Below are positions 46,563 to 59,600 of a stretch of DNA of 64,000 bases, in pieces (within the stretch, counting starts at the first letter, position 1; every line of letters begins with the position of its first letter). Source of the stretch: Dryas octopetala (taxonomy: Eukaryota > Streptophyta > Magnoliopsida > Rosales > Rosaceae). The notes beneath the pieces were generated by a model. The model saw nothing but the letters and a program-made list of their open reading frames with translations, had not been told where the DNA came from and ran no database searches. A program made the translations under genes and the position numbers. The DNA is taken from contig OY992833.1 in NCBI GenBank assembly GCA_963921425.1, positions 16,409,738 to 16,473,737 of the forward strand. The letters run 5' to 3'.

Positions 46563-49500
46563 ATGACCAGGTATGGGCAAAGCAGCTCTCTTTTCTTCTG
46601 TTTCTTCTATGTCTTCTTCTTCTTCTTATTGTTTTGCTATCCTATGGTGTTGTCTCAACTATCCTCAAACCAAAAAACCACCATGATCAATCTCTCCAAC
46701 AGTCTAAACAGTAGTAATGTTCCATGGGATATCAAAAAGGAGCCAAACCCATGTTTATGGGAAGGAGTCATCTGCAACTACCCCACAAGTTCATCTGTCA
46801 ATCAAATTTCTCTATCTGGGGTTTCTCTATCTTCCTCAGATTTTCTGCCCACTGTTTGCCAGATTGAGTCTTTGCAGACTCTTGATGTGTCAAAGAACCA
46901 TCTGAGCTCAATCCCATCTGGGTTTATCACTGGTTGTGGGAAGATAGATGGGTTAAAGCTACTAAATTTCAGTTTTAACAATTTGGAGGGTTCTTTGCCT
47001 ACCTTTGTTGGTTTTTCTGGGTTGGAGGTCTTGGACTTGTCTCATAATAATTTGAGTGGAACCATTAATTTAGAGTTAGGTGGATTGGTTGGGCTCAAAA
47101 GCTTGAACCTTAGTGTCAACCGTTTTAGTGGGTCTGTTCCTACCAACCTTGGAAATTCCAAATTTTTGGAGAAGCTTGAACTTTCTATGAATCAATTTCA
47201 AGGTACAATCCCTGTTGAAATTGTGGATTATCACAATTTGACTCTGATTGATCTTAGCGGAAACAAGCTTTCTGGGTCTGTTCCTGATAGAATTGGAGAG
47301 CTCTCCAAGTTGGAGGTTTTGATTCTGTCTGCCAATATTTTAACTGGGGAAATCCCACAAAGCCTTTCCAATATCACAAGCCTTGTGCGATTTGCAGCAA
47401 ATTTGAACAAGTTCCGAGGTCCAATTCCTGGTGGAATTACAAAAAATCTGAAAAATTTGGACCTAAGTTTCAGTAGCTTAAGTGGGTCAATTCCCTCGGA
47501 CCTTTTGTCGCCATCAAAATTGCAGACTGTGGATTTGTCTGGTAATACGTTACAGGGATCCATACCCGCTGATATATCGCCAGGATTGGTGAGCTTGAGA
47601 TTGGGAAGCAATCTACTTGATGGGATGGTACCTTCTGCAACACTCCAAAACATGACATACTTGGAGCTGGAAAACAATAAATTGACTGGATTGATTTTTC
47701 CTCCTGAATTGGGTTCTTGCCAGAATTTGGCGCTGTTGAATTTGGCTCGGAATAACCTGACTGGGGCTTTGCCGGCGGAGTTGGGTAACCTTACTCATCT
47801 TCAAGTTTTGAAACTTGAATTTAACAATCTAGCTGGAGAAATCCCAAGTCAAATTACTCAACTACAGAGCCTGTCAATTCTGAATATCAGCGGGAATTCT
47901 CTGAATGGTACAATACCGCCTTCGGTTTCGAGCCTGCAGAAACTTATTAACTTGAATTTACAAGGCAACAATCTCAGTGGTTCCATACCCAACACTATTT
48001 ACCAGATGAATTCTCTGTTGGAACTCCAACTTGGTGGAAATCGATTAAGTGGTGATATTCCAAGGATGCCGACAACATTGCAGATTGCTCTGAATCTCAG
48101 CAGCAACCTCTTCAAAGGATCCATTCCAAGTACTCTTTCCAGGCTTGTTGGATTAGAAATCTTGGATCTCTCAAATAACAAATTCTCAGGTGAGATACCT
48201 ACATTTTTTACTGAAATGGGATCCTTGACACAACTGTTGCTTTTTAACAATCAGCTCTCTGGAGTTATTCCAAAGTTTAATTCTTGGGTTATGGTTAACA
48301 CCACTGGAAATGAGGGTTTGATTAACGCTACTACAACACCAACCAAATTGGAAAAGAAGGGAAAATCAGATGCTGTGACAATCGTTCTTGCAGTTGTTGC
48401 TGCTGTTTTTGTTGTTGGAGCGATCGCTATCACGGCACAATTACAGGGTAAATGATGAACAACTACAATCAAGGGAAGATCTTCCCCTTCCTGAGGTCCT
48501 CCAAGGCAATCTCTTAACTGCAAATGGAATTCACAGATTAAATATCGATTTCACTAAAGCCATTGAAGCATTTGCTGACCTGTCAAACATTGTGCTGAAG
48601 ACTAGGTTTTCAACTTATTACAAGGCGATCATGCCATCTGGATCATGCTACTTTGTCAAGAAGCTTAACTGGAGTGACAAGATATTCCAATTTGGCAGCC
48701 ATGATAGATTCGCAAATGATCTTGAGGTCTTTGGGAAACTAAGCAATTCCAATGTCATGACTCCTTTGGCCTATGTTTTGACTGTTGACAATGCTTATCT
48801 GTTCTATGAATTTGCTCCAAAAGGCACCCTTTTTGATGTTCTTCATGGTAGCTCGAGTACTGACATGGATTGGGCAAGTAGATACAGTATTGCAATTGGA
48901 GTAGCTCAGGGTCTTGCCTTCCTTCATGGGTGCACCTCGGGTCCAATACTCCTCCTTGACCTGTCAAGCCGAAGCATTTTGCTTAAGTCCCTCAAGGAGC
49001 CTCTGATTGGAGATGCTGAGCTTTGTAAGGTGATTGATCCCTCAAAGAGCACTGGAAGCCTTTCTACTGTTGCTGGATCTGTTGGCTACATCCCTCCAGG
49101 TCAGGAACTCTGTGACTTCATCTTGCAGTAACAAAGACTTCTCATTATAGTGCCTATTTACCCCTAGTTAAATTCATTCTTGCCCTTTTGCTCAATAACT
49201 TTCTGGATTTAAAGAGTACTTCCCATAATTAGTAATTCGAATTTCACCATTAAATGAGTTTCTGTCTTGTCTAAATCTTGTCTCTGTTTTGTGGTTGCAG
49301 AGTATGCTTACACTATGAGGGTAACAATGGCCGCAAATATCTACAGCTTTGGGGTCATTCTGCTGGAACTTCTGACAGGAAAGCCAGCAGTGAGTGAGGG
49401 AACAGAGTTGGCCAAGTGGGTATTAAGTAACTCAGTGCAGCAAGATAAATGGGATCGCATTCTTGATTTCAGTATCAGCAGAACTTCAATTGCTGTCAAA

Positions 49501-49608
49501 AGCCAGATGCTTGCAGTACTGAAAGTTGCTCTTGGTTGTGTTAGTGTATCACCAGAAGCAAGGCCAAAAATGAAGAGTGTGCTTAGGATGCTCCTCAATG
49601 CAAGATAA
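46563..49608 (+). CDS. LRR receptor-like (pseudo)kinase, At2g41820/PXC3-like, with an apparent frameshift after the TM helix
   Basis: The ATG at 46,563 is followed by a signal peptide (SSLFFCFFYVFFFFLLFC). An LRR domain with about 20 repeats follows, then the TM helix AVTIVLAVVAAVFVVGAIAI. The kinase (VKKLNW; YIPPEYAYTMRV; LELLTGKPAV) uses two exons: up to 49,099, and 49,301-49,608 with a correct split Glu codon. Between the TM and RHNYRVNDEQ (about 48,430) the frame changes by one, so the first frame stops at 48,455 (630 aa). The HRD loop reads LLLDLSSRSILL and DFG reads GDAEL, so even intact it would be a pseudokinase. The nearest named family is my recollection. The frameshift could be a sequencing error or real. 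Confidence 0.85.
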
Positions 49609-50329
49609 AAGTAAGAGGGCAGAACAAAGACTATATTAAATAGCAGTTCCACTCAAAAGATGAAACATGAGTTTTGGTCAGTCCCCTACAAAATACTAGA
49701 GTGTGTGGTGCCCTGAAAAGCTTATCTTTTCATAGTAGATATTGCCAAAAATAAGAAGTAAAATGTATGTAAAATATAGTAAATTTCTTTACTGTACTCA
49801 AATAATTTTCAGCTTCACCACGGCAACAAGACAACCAAAAGCCAGGTTCCTGTCGTAACAGCATTTCTTCCACTTCCAAGGTTGACTGGCTTTAATCAAA
49901 ACAATGCATTGCCGGTACCAGCAGAGTTGTAAGAACAGTATTGCAGAATTTATAAAAATATATTTCACTGGCAACAATTTCGTCATGGATGTTAAATACT
50001 GTAAGTTACAAATTTCATTCAATCTATCCATTACATACTGCTACAACCTCAACAACCAGTTTCATGCTATAGCCAACTAAGAAAAAAAATTGATAGAAAA
50101 AACAACAGCCAGCCAGAATTTATGACAGAACCTTCGGACAAACTAAAACTAAATCTAAAACTCAGTGAGCATTTATCTTCAAAATTCTTCTATCTTTATA
50201 AAATTGAACAAGCCTCCCAACAAGCTATATGATTGAGAATCATAGAAACAAGACCAATGGTAACACAGGAAAAATACAAGACATTGGGAAAGCCAAGAGG
50301 GTGCCATTTGGTAACAAAACATGTTGAGA
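49609..50329. other. Intergenic space between convergent genes
   Basis: This 720-base, AT-rich stretch separates two stop codons facing each other, so it holds both 3' UTRs. No ORF or repeat of note. Confidence 0.6.
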
Positions 50330-53300
50330 CTAGAATGTAAGATCTTTGGGGTCCTCAATAATCTTTGCCAAGGTTTGCAAGAATGCAGAAAGATCAGCAC
50401 CATAAATAATACGATGATCAGCTGTAACATTTACCTGTATATAAATGCGTGTTCCAAGAATTAGAAATTATGTTTTGCTTTAATGCATATACCAAATAAG
50501 TACAACTTTCAAATTTCTCACCTGCATTTGGTTCTTCAAACCAATCCGGCCATCCTTTGTACCCACAACAGTGGGCTGAGATGCTCCAACAGCCATAATT
50601 GCTCCCTGTGGAAATTGAAACCAGAAAGGCACAAAGATTAATAACCACTAACACACCACAGGCATCCTCACTCTCTAAGACAAATAAGCTAGAGGAAAAC
50701 AGGGAGAACGCAATGCGTGAGGGGATTTCTGCCCTAAAAAAGAATATGATATGGGACCATAAAATGCGAGTAGAAACGCTTACAGTTCCAGGTGGCAGAA
50801 TGGCATCAAACCGATCAACTCCAAACATCCCAAGATTAGAAAGAGTGAAGGTACCTATCAAAACATCATTAAGAAAAATCAAAAATAGAAAGTATGGGTA
50901 GTCCATCTACGAAAGAGCGGTCATGACTTTTACATGTCAATAAAACAAGTAGGAAAAATGATACAAGTGCATCACAGAAAAGTAGTCATACAAGTAATAT
51001 AATAAAATTTGAAGGTTATTCATCAAAATTTGAAGTAAAATGAGGAAGAAGAATGGCAGAAACTTGAATTGTACAAAACAAGAGAGATAAGGTACTCAGA
51101 CAGTCCACCATTGTAGGGTTCTCTATGGGCCTAAAAATAAGGCACACTAAAAAATTAAGGGTCTTTTGCTTCAGGCCACTATGCCAATGAACCAAAGACC
51201 TATTGACTTTGGCTGTAACACAAAGCCAAATAGGCTACAATGGGACACGGCACTAAAAATTAAGTGTCAGACACTTCGGATGCAGCCACCTAGTCAAAAG
51301 GTGACAGAAAGAACAGAATTTAACTGCATCATGATGAAAATTTGTAGACACTGTTGCTATAATGTACATTCTGGCTCTAATGATGCTCTGAATTGAAAAG
51401 AAGGACAATGATGAACAATGATCGAAACAAGAGTTGGGTGTGACCTCAAAGAGCAATGATTGAGTTGAAGTGAGAATCCAACCCACCTACCAAACTGGCA
51501 TTTTCTATTTGTAAAGTACTTTACTACTTTACACACAGAACCAGGGATAATTTGAGAACCCAAGGAACCTAAGTGACAACCTCATATACAAGTTATGGAG
51601 GATATGAGATTCTGAGCAAAGGCCACCAACTTGTTTGGGGACAGTTTCTTGGACTAAACAGAAGCATGACTGCATCATGGATGATGAACAGTGGTTTACT
51701 CAGTATTTAGGTCTGATAATCAATTTCAAAGCAAGAAGAAGTATAAAATTCAGTACTTCCACATTATAGTTTAGCTAAATCATTAGAAGTTTTGAAGGGA
51801 AAATGAATAATGTCATACAAACTGAAAAGTTCGGAGATCATTCCAGAAGTGCTGTTGTTTAATGCATAAGGAAGTATAGTTTTCTTAATCCTTGTTGGAC
51901 CATGCAGTAAGGATACCACAAAAACAAAAAAAGAAAATTGAAGCCAATGTCATTGCACATAAATTTCTCCTCATTCCAAGTGAACTCACTCCGTTCCAAC
52001 ATGGTTCCAATTCCATTACGGAGACAAGTAAACTATCTTCCCACATAATCAAAAAACAGTTATTAAATTTGATAGAAATTATCATGAATTTTGAAATAAA
52101 TATCTTATACAAGTTTATAAACTTCACATGTAAAGATCTTCCATTGTTAAGTATCACATAATACACAATATCTGGTAAAACACATCATGACTGTGTTGTG
52201 GACACTGCGAGTAAAAAAGACTTGTGTTCTCTGCTTAACATTGCAAGGTTCACTAAGTACTTAGGCAAGTAATAACAGTACCTGTATTGTATTCATGAGG
52301 CTGCAGCTGCTTGGCCCTGGCCTTATCAACTAATTCCTTCCACTTTCTTGACAGTGAGTATATGTCAACCTAACACGTACATCAAAAGAGACACCCATTA
52401 AAAATTTCTTGCATCAGGAAGAACCACCAACCCCCTTACCAAACAAAAGAAACCACTACTATAAGTCAAGGCAAAAGTAAGGGCACAAACCTTGTCCGCA
52501 TCCTGAAGCACTGGTGTAATCAACCCACCATCGATTGCCACAGCGACTGCAATGTTAATACTGCTATTATATGTAAAGCTATTACCATCTCTACAGCCAG
52601 AATTGACTACAGGATGTTGAACCAATGCTAGTGCTGTCGCCTTTGCAAGCAATGCTGTCATGGTAACTCCCTTTGACTTGATCTAGAAATAAATTATAAT
52701 ATGCACAAATCACTAACAGAATAACACAGCAAACTTAACTTATCAATCTACAATCCTGATTCAGAACTCTCAAATACTGAGCAGCATTCTTTAAACAAAA
52801 TGCTACCTAATCGCTTAACCTTTTCAAGAAAAGGTCAACTTCTGTAGTTGAGACTGAATTTTAATCAAGCATAACATTAAATCTCATGATAAACAGCCCA
52901 AAATTTGGAATCCAAATTACCTCAGAACCATCTTCTCAGTGCAGAGCATAAATGCTTTCTCAAGCAGTATGTAAATGAAAATAGAATGAACAATGAATTT
53001 GAGTTTTAAACGTCCTAAAACCCAATAAGAATTCAGCATCTTTATTGCTAAATGTTAAAGCTTTCCAGTAGTAATGTAGTATATTCTACCAAAACGCAAT
53101 TTTTACCTTTTTGTAGAGAGCATCGAGTGCATTAGTGGTGATGGTGTATCCCACTCTGAAAGTGGGCACTGAGAGACTCTCAATCATGTTCCTACTCACA
53201 GCACCCTGCATTGTAGTAAAAGGCACCACCGTCCCCAACTCAATTCCCGGGCCCGCCGCTGCCGCCGCCTTCCCAACACTGGGTCCGGTAGCCGCCACCG

Positions 53301-53967
53301 CCACCTGAGCAGCAAAAGCCTCAACATCCTTAGCCACAATCCTCCCCATTGGCCCAGTTCCCACCACTGCCCCCAACTCCACATTCAAATCCTTTGCGAG
53401 CTTCTTCGCATACGGCGATGCCACGATTCTCTTCCCTCCCTCTGATGCCGGGTGCGTCGAAGACACCGCAGCCGCCACCGTAGCTGCCGCCGCCTTAGGC
53501 ACCACCGCCGGACCCACATTCTCCACAATTTGTGGCTCCGGAGACGCTGGTGGTGGTGCTGCTGATGAAGAATTGGCCTGGCCCTTGGCCTTGGCCTCCG
53601 CGATCTCCTCCTCCGTCTCGGCCAAGAGCGCAATAGCCGAGCCTACGGCGGCGACGCCGCCTTCCTCGACCATAATTGTGGCCAAGTAACCGTCGTAGAA
53701 GGTCTCGACGTCCATGTCGGCCTTGTCGGACTCGACGACGACGACGCTCTCGCCCTTGGAGAGCTTGTCGCCCTCGGACTTGACCCAGGACACGATCTTA
53801 CCCTCCGTCATGGTGGAGCTCAGCGCCGGCATGAAGATCTCCCAGATCTTGGCCTGCACTCGGGCCCTGCTCCGGCGACCGGAAATGAGGGCGGGCGTGG
53901 AAGAAGTAGGGTTCCAGCGGAGGGTTTGAGAGCCGGGGATGAAGGAGGTGTTGAGAAGGTGAGCCAT
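50330..53967 (-). CDS. LTA2: Plastid pyruvate dehydrogenase complex E2, dihydrolipoamide acetyltransferase (LTA2/PLE2-like)
   Basis: Transfers acetyl groups from E1 to CoA in the chloroplast complex that feeds fatty-acid synthesis. Exons (minus): 53,967-53,107; 52,682-52,491; 52,369-52,282; 50,854-50,784; 50,605-50,522; 50,434-50,330. All have GT-AG borders and phases fit, giving 466 aa (Arabidopsis is about 480). A Ser/Arg-rich plastid transit peptide covers about the first 40 residues. The single lipoyl domain has the lipoylated Lys in VESDKADMDVET; an Ala/Pro linker follows, then the E1/E3-binding domain (ASPYAKKLAKDLNVELGAVV). The catalytic core is VPFTTMQGAVSRNMIESLSV to the active-site TADHRIIYGADLSAF. 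It looks intact. The GA-rich leader lies at about 53,979-53,999. Confidence 0.96.
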
Positions 53968-54421
53968 TTGAGCAGTCAGCGAGAGAGAGAGAGAGAGAGT
54001 GGGCGAGTGTTGTTGTGCAGAGAAGGAAGGGCTGAGAGGGTGAGTGGGTTTTTATGGGAAGGTTTTGTTTGATGTTTGGGTCATTTGGGATTTTTCATAT
54101 TCGGGTGTTTTTCTCGAACTCATCGAAACCAGGGCGGAGGTTCCAACTACCTTACCGGTGTATGTGATGATGTGCTTCGTTCCTGTAAACTTTAAATTGC
54201 ACTTGTCAATAATACTTAATTACGTCAATGTTCCAAAGAGTAAAACCTACTACAATAAACCTAAAAGACACCCTATTGGCACTAAATCTTAGATCCTAGC
54301 TGTCAGTTCCTTCCCCCCACACATTCATAGTTGTGATTGTCCACAGTTACTTATCACTGTATGTAATTTAAAGATTTAAACTTGAGAGCTCAAGTTCTAG
54401 GACCCAGAAACTAAACACTAA

Positions 54422-55588
54422 GGCCTCGTTTGTTTCATAGGATTGTCTTGACATGGACTATTTATAGGGACTGGCACGGACTGGCTTGACATGGACTATG
54501 CTAGTTAAGAACTACCTTTATGTTTGGTACAGTGCAAGACTAACAAACTGGATAATTAAAATAGTACTATCCTATGTTCAGTGTAGTAGATGATTAACAA
54601 GTTGATAATTATTATTAGGTTTTTAAAAACTATTTCTAAGTTTGTTTAGAAATTAGAAAAGTATTTCTAAATAATTTTCTTTAATGAAACTATATATTTT
54701 ACACTTAACTCAAATTAAAAATAAAACTAATAAGTTAAACAAAAACTAATCAACCAATACCCCACCCATTTGCATTTTATTTTTTTAATGAAAATTTATC
54801 TTTTACACTTTAAAGAATAAAACTAAAAATTTAAAAACAATTGATTAACCAAAACTCTCACATAAGCCCCGTATCTTCTTCCTCCCCACCCACCCATAGT
54901 CACAGTACCCACTTCTTCCTCCCACCTTCCCACAATCACAACCATGCCGATCACTTTTTCTTCCTCCTCCTCCTCTCTCTTTCCATCTTTTTTCTTTCTT
55001 TCTTTCTTTCTCTTTCTCTCTCTCTCTCTCTCTCATGTCTGCAACTCTCTTCTCTCTATACCCATTTTCATTTGCAGCAAAATGGGTGCGTCGAACTCGA
55101 CATTGAATCCAAAATGGTTACATTACCTCAAACAAACCCAGGAGAAAGAGCATTATTCACCACTTGATCGGGCTCTTCGTCGGATTTCACAATCTGGGCA
55201 TGGGGCCGAAGCTGGGTGGCGGAGTACGATCTGGGTGGAGGGTGCGATGAGGCCGGAGCTGGGTGGGCGGAGTGTGACTGAGGGGCTGGGTGGGGGGTGC
55301 GATGGGGTTGGGGGGTGGGGTGGGGATGTGCTGGGTTGGGGGGGAGGAGCGAAGGACGGGCTGGGGATGGATGCAATTGGGTGAGGTGTGTCTTAGCTAG
55401 TACAAGCCAAGGAGGTTCTTAGCTAAACCTCCACTTTTTCATGGGTTTCACTAAGCCCACTTAAGAAGGTTCATTTAAATTAGAGGGGATTCACTAAGCC
55501 CTACTTTTTCTAATTCTAATCTTACCAAACATGGGCTTAGGGTCTTAACTAAGCCAATCCCTGTTAAGAAGGTGAAACAAACGGGCCC
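54422..55588. mobile_element. PIF/Harbinger-type non-autonomous element, 1.17 kb, upstream of the E2 gene
   Basis: TAA target duplications (54,419-54,421 and 55,589-55,591), the Harbinger size and sequence. Terminal inverted repeats match at 14 of 16 positions: GGCCTCGTTTGTTTCA and, from the right, GGGCCCGTTTGTTTCA. No transposase. The interior holds a CT-tract leader (about 54,950-55,035), an acceptor-like TTTGCAG before ATGGGTGCGTCG near 55,083, and a very G-rich GGGTGGGG stretch. This looks like a captured 5' gene piece, but I do not recognise it. Its left end starts 455 bases upstream of the E2 start codon. Confidence 0.85.
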
Positions 55589-55811
55589 TAAAACTTATTC
55601 TTTAAATCATAATACAACATTGAAAAACTACAATTACCAATGAAATAAATTATGATTGTGGGTTGGTCCAAAAATTGTGGTTGTCACGTTGGTAGGAAAT
55701 AGGCTAGTGTTTGCCTGGAAGGTTGCCAAAAGGGTGGTGAGGGATAAAGGATGGACAAAAAATAGATTAAAAGTTTGAGTTTATGACTAAAAAAGATTGT
55801 ATGTTGTGGCT

Positions 55812-56555
55812 TAGGCTATTAGCAGTGGCGAAAGTGAGAGTGAGAGTGTTGTATGAGTTTACTCACTCTTATAGTGTGCCGAAAAATTAATTAGTAAGCC
55901 CATTTAAGAGTGATAAATGAGGGTAATGCATGGGTCTGGGTGAGGGCTATTTGAGCTGAAGGTAATGGGTGGTGGGGCCCACCCATATGGGAGAAAAAGT
56001 AAGAACAAAAAACTGGGTAGTGGCCGACAAGATGGGGCCCAGCCTAACAGCACCGGCCTGCCACTCCTTTAGGCACGCATGAAGGACACCAGCGGTCCAA
56101 ATATGTTGATCATTGGCTTTTTAATTTTTTTAAATTGCACCAGTTGATGTGCGCGCTGGTGACATGACGTCATTTGAAAAAAAATACCAAAAAAATTGTA
56201 ACAGCTAGTTTTTTGTCGTTTGTTAGTGCGGTTTCCTTTATATGTTTTTCGTTGTTTATATCATGAAATAAAATGAATTGTGTTGTATTTACCATTTTTA
56301 TGCATTTCAAACATTAAAAATATCAAACAACTTAAATGATCATTGGTAGAGAAAAAATATAGAATTTATAATTTTGGTGATTAAATTATAAATCCAAATA
56401 TAATCAATATTAATATTATATTTAAGATTTTTTAAAATTAAACCGGTATAATTTTTATAACTATCACTCTTAGGACTATTTAGATCACAAAATTACTTTT
56501 CATGCCACTAACACTCAAATGGCTATCATACTCACTCAACTAGTGTGGATGACCT
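55812..56555. mobile_element. Probable MITE
   Basis: The left part (GGCTATTAGCAGTGGCG) and right part (CTCACTCAACTAGTGTGGATG) are the kind of ends found in abundant plant MITEs that begin or end with 'gccatcc' words. Inverted matching is weak and no target duplication was fixed. The interior has no gene. Confidence 0.35.
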
Positions 56556-56660
56556 TATTAATAAAGAACAAAAAAAAAAAAAGCCGTTTTTCTTTCTTTC
56601 TATTTGTTTTTTCTCGATAAATATCCGGCTTGTAAAGTCGTAACATCAAAATCATTGCAA

Positions 56661-59600
56661 ATGGTAGAAGTTGCAGCTCCTACCCGCATTCATATCAAGC
56701 CCTTTATTTCTGCAAGCCCGCGTCTTCCCGTCTCTCGAAAAATAGTGGCAACAAAACCATGGAAGGTTTCTGCAGTTGTTGCATGCTCTTCTTCTTCAGC
56801 TTCTGGGTATAATAAATTACGAACGGGGGTTGATGGGCAAGTGTTGCCAATGCCAAAGAAGACAAGCAAGAAAAGGGTCTTCTTTTTAGACGTCAATCCT
56901 CTCTGTTATGCTGGAAGCAAACCCAGCTTGCACTCGTTTGCTCATTGGGTGTCCTTATTTTTCCAGCAAGTTAGCCTCTCCGACCCTGTTATCGCTGTAA
57001 GCCCTCTTCATCACTGCACCATGTGTTCGATGAAATGCTTCATTGGTTTATTTCCCATTTTTTTTAGTCGATAATGAAATGATTAACTAGTTACATCTCA
57101 GTCCAGTTGATGAAATGCTTCAATGTTTGTTGCAATTTCTCCTTATATTTTTATTGTTGTTTCTTTTTAGAGTATGATTTGCCGTCCGTTTAAGTGTTTA
57201 GCTGTTATTATAAGTCAAGTGATTACCAACTAGCTATTGGTATATGGTATTTCCTTTTACTTTATTTGGGACCTTGTTGGAAGAGGTCCAAGTTCGATTC
57301 CACTCCTCCAGACCAAAAAATGGTTATTTTAATTTATTTTTTTTAAGAAAAAGAATATATATAATTCTGGATAGTATTGTATATGTGTAAATCTATACAT
57401 TTCTGCAAAAAATTACATTTCTGTTGTGTTGGAGTATTTATATTATGATGATGAATTTCATGTTGCTTACAGCACTATAAAAGCCATATCAACCTTCTAA
57501 GAAGAACTCAAAGGTTCCTTCAGTAATTGGTTGAGATACAAATTATTTTCATCATGATTTTGATGCAAGGAAGTCTAAAACGGCCAAAAATCTTTAGATT
57601 CTTCAATAGCACATGGGTCATATTTTGTGATTGTTATAGGAGAAGTTTTTAATTTAAACATTGGTCCCAAGACTCCCAAAAAAGATTATCTTATTATTTC
57701 ATGGTGGCCCCAATCAGCACTACATTTAAATCCTGATTAAAAACAGCATAGCCTTAGGCACTTGCTTCATAAACATCGGCTTCTTTACCTTAATTGCCTT
57801 GGTAATCTTGATTTTGAGCTGCACGTGACATTGATATAATTATTTGAGACCTTTAAAACCTGTTATCAGTCATATGGATATTGTGATCATGACAAGCTTT
57901 TATTAACATTCATGCCAGCTGTCTTTGGGCCTAATGGCACCTCTTCCCCTTCAAGATAAAAGATGTAGGGTGTGTACTAGGGTTAAATCCCAGTGGACGT
58001 ATCTGTAATGCAGCTACTAAAACATTCTAGTATCCTTGCTATCTATGGTATATGAACTTGGACAGTCCATATGTCTACATTTCACTGATTTATTCATTTC
58101 CCTGGAATTTAGATACAGGGATACAGAATATTGTAAGTTTCAAGTTCAGTTCGTTTTGACTCAAGTAAATTAGAAAGAGTATTTTTTATTTTTTTTATCT
58201 TTTGGCCATTCTTGGCTTCTTAAACAAGACTTCTCCCATAATCATGTTTTTAATTGGGAAGGTTGCTTTAGAAACTCATGTCCGTTGTCTTTTTGCAATG
58301 GATGAAATCACAATTTATGTTGTAACATGATGGTTACTCAGAACTGGTAATATATTTGGATTTCTTATTTCTAAAAATATACCTTTGCAGGTTGTTGATG
58401 GGGAAAGAGGAAGTGAATACCGGAGACAGTTATTACCTTCATATAAAGCACATAGGTGGAAATTCTTAAGACATTTTTCAAGGGGTCATGTTGGAAGGTC
58501 CTACGGAGTCATCACAAATGTTCTTAGAGAATGCAATGTGCCAGTGAGTTAACCTCTATTGTGGTAAATTTATCATTTTAATATGTTAGAATATTATCTC
58601 AAGTCTGTTGTATCTGAATCTAATTACAGAGCTAGAAGCATTCATCAAAACTAACTTGTTTTTGATAAGTAATAATTTATTAAGAAAACACCAAGGGGAA
58701 ACTACACCTAGAACACAAGCAGTATCCATGAGCTTTATAACGGAAGAAGCAAGAAAATCTAACATAGGAAAAGAATGGAAGGGATTGTATGTGACCATAT
58801 GTGACCACTCAAATAGCCATCTCAACAATTGAGCTTTAATTTCACCATAAAATGTGCACTCCTGAAAGGCTACTCTTCCTGTTGAAGCACATAAAGGGGG
58901 TTGCTCTATGGCCTTATTTGTCTTGTTTATAAATCTACCATGCCCGCCAAAAATAGATTGCAAACTGGACCTGGATACCCAATAAAATTTGCAACTTCTA
59001 GAATATTCATAAAACTTGTTATGCTTTAATAACTTCTAAAATTCAACAGGAAGAAAATACATAAAGCACTCGTAAAAGTTTTCTAGTAATAGACAATGTG
59101 TATCCATATCTAGTGGTTGGCTCTGCAATTGGAACATGATATAGTAATGCTTCGGATTTTTATATCCACCAAATGGAGGAGAATCCCACGGGAGGGTGGG
59201 ATTACTATCTCTAGGGCTACCAACCTACCACCATTGAACTACATTATTGCTCCAACTGCCACTGCCACTGCCACTGAGAACTGATAAAATATTAGAAGTT
59301 ATCAAGTTTGAGAATATGAAGTATAAGATGGTCCACTGTATAAGGTTACATATATCAAGGCATGATTACCATGTACTAAATTTTGCGTTGATAAATTATG
59401 TCTTTTTCAGAATATTATCTAATTGTTTGTGACAACTATTTCATAATCTCTTCAGGTTGAAGCCCTCTTGTTTAATTTTTCATTTTTCTTTTCTAGAAGA
59501 GGTCAAAAGGAGTAGAAACTCTAAAACATCTATAAAATGTAGAAATATCAATTAACCTTTGATAGTATGGGATACCTGTTTCTTTCTTATTCGTTAAGTT

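Noticed and set aside
50179-53929. Other frames across the E2 locus
   Set aside because: Shadows of the E2 exons and introns; they lack conserved residues.
55128-55384. Pro/His-rich and Gly-rich frames
   Set aside because: Low-complexity translation of a G-rich tract inside a Harbinger-type element.
56604-56660. Earlier start for the exonuclease
   Set aside because: The frame opens with TTG; the first ATG is at 56,661 and starts a transit-peptide-like region.
57270-57310. tRNA gene
   Set aside because: Only a B-box-like word is present; no cloverleaf can be drawn.
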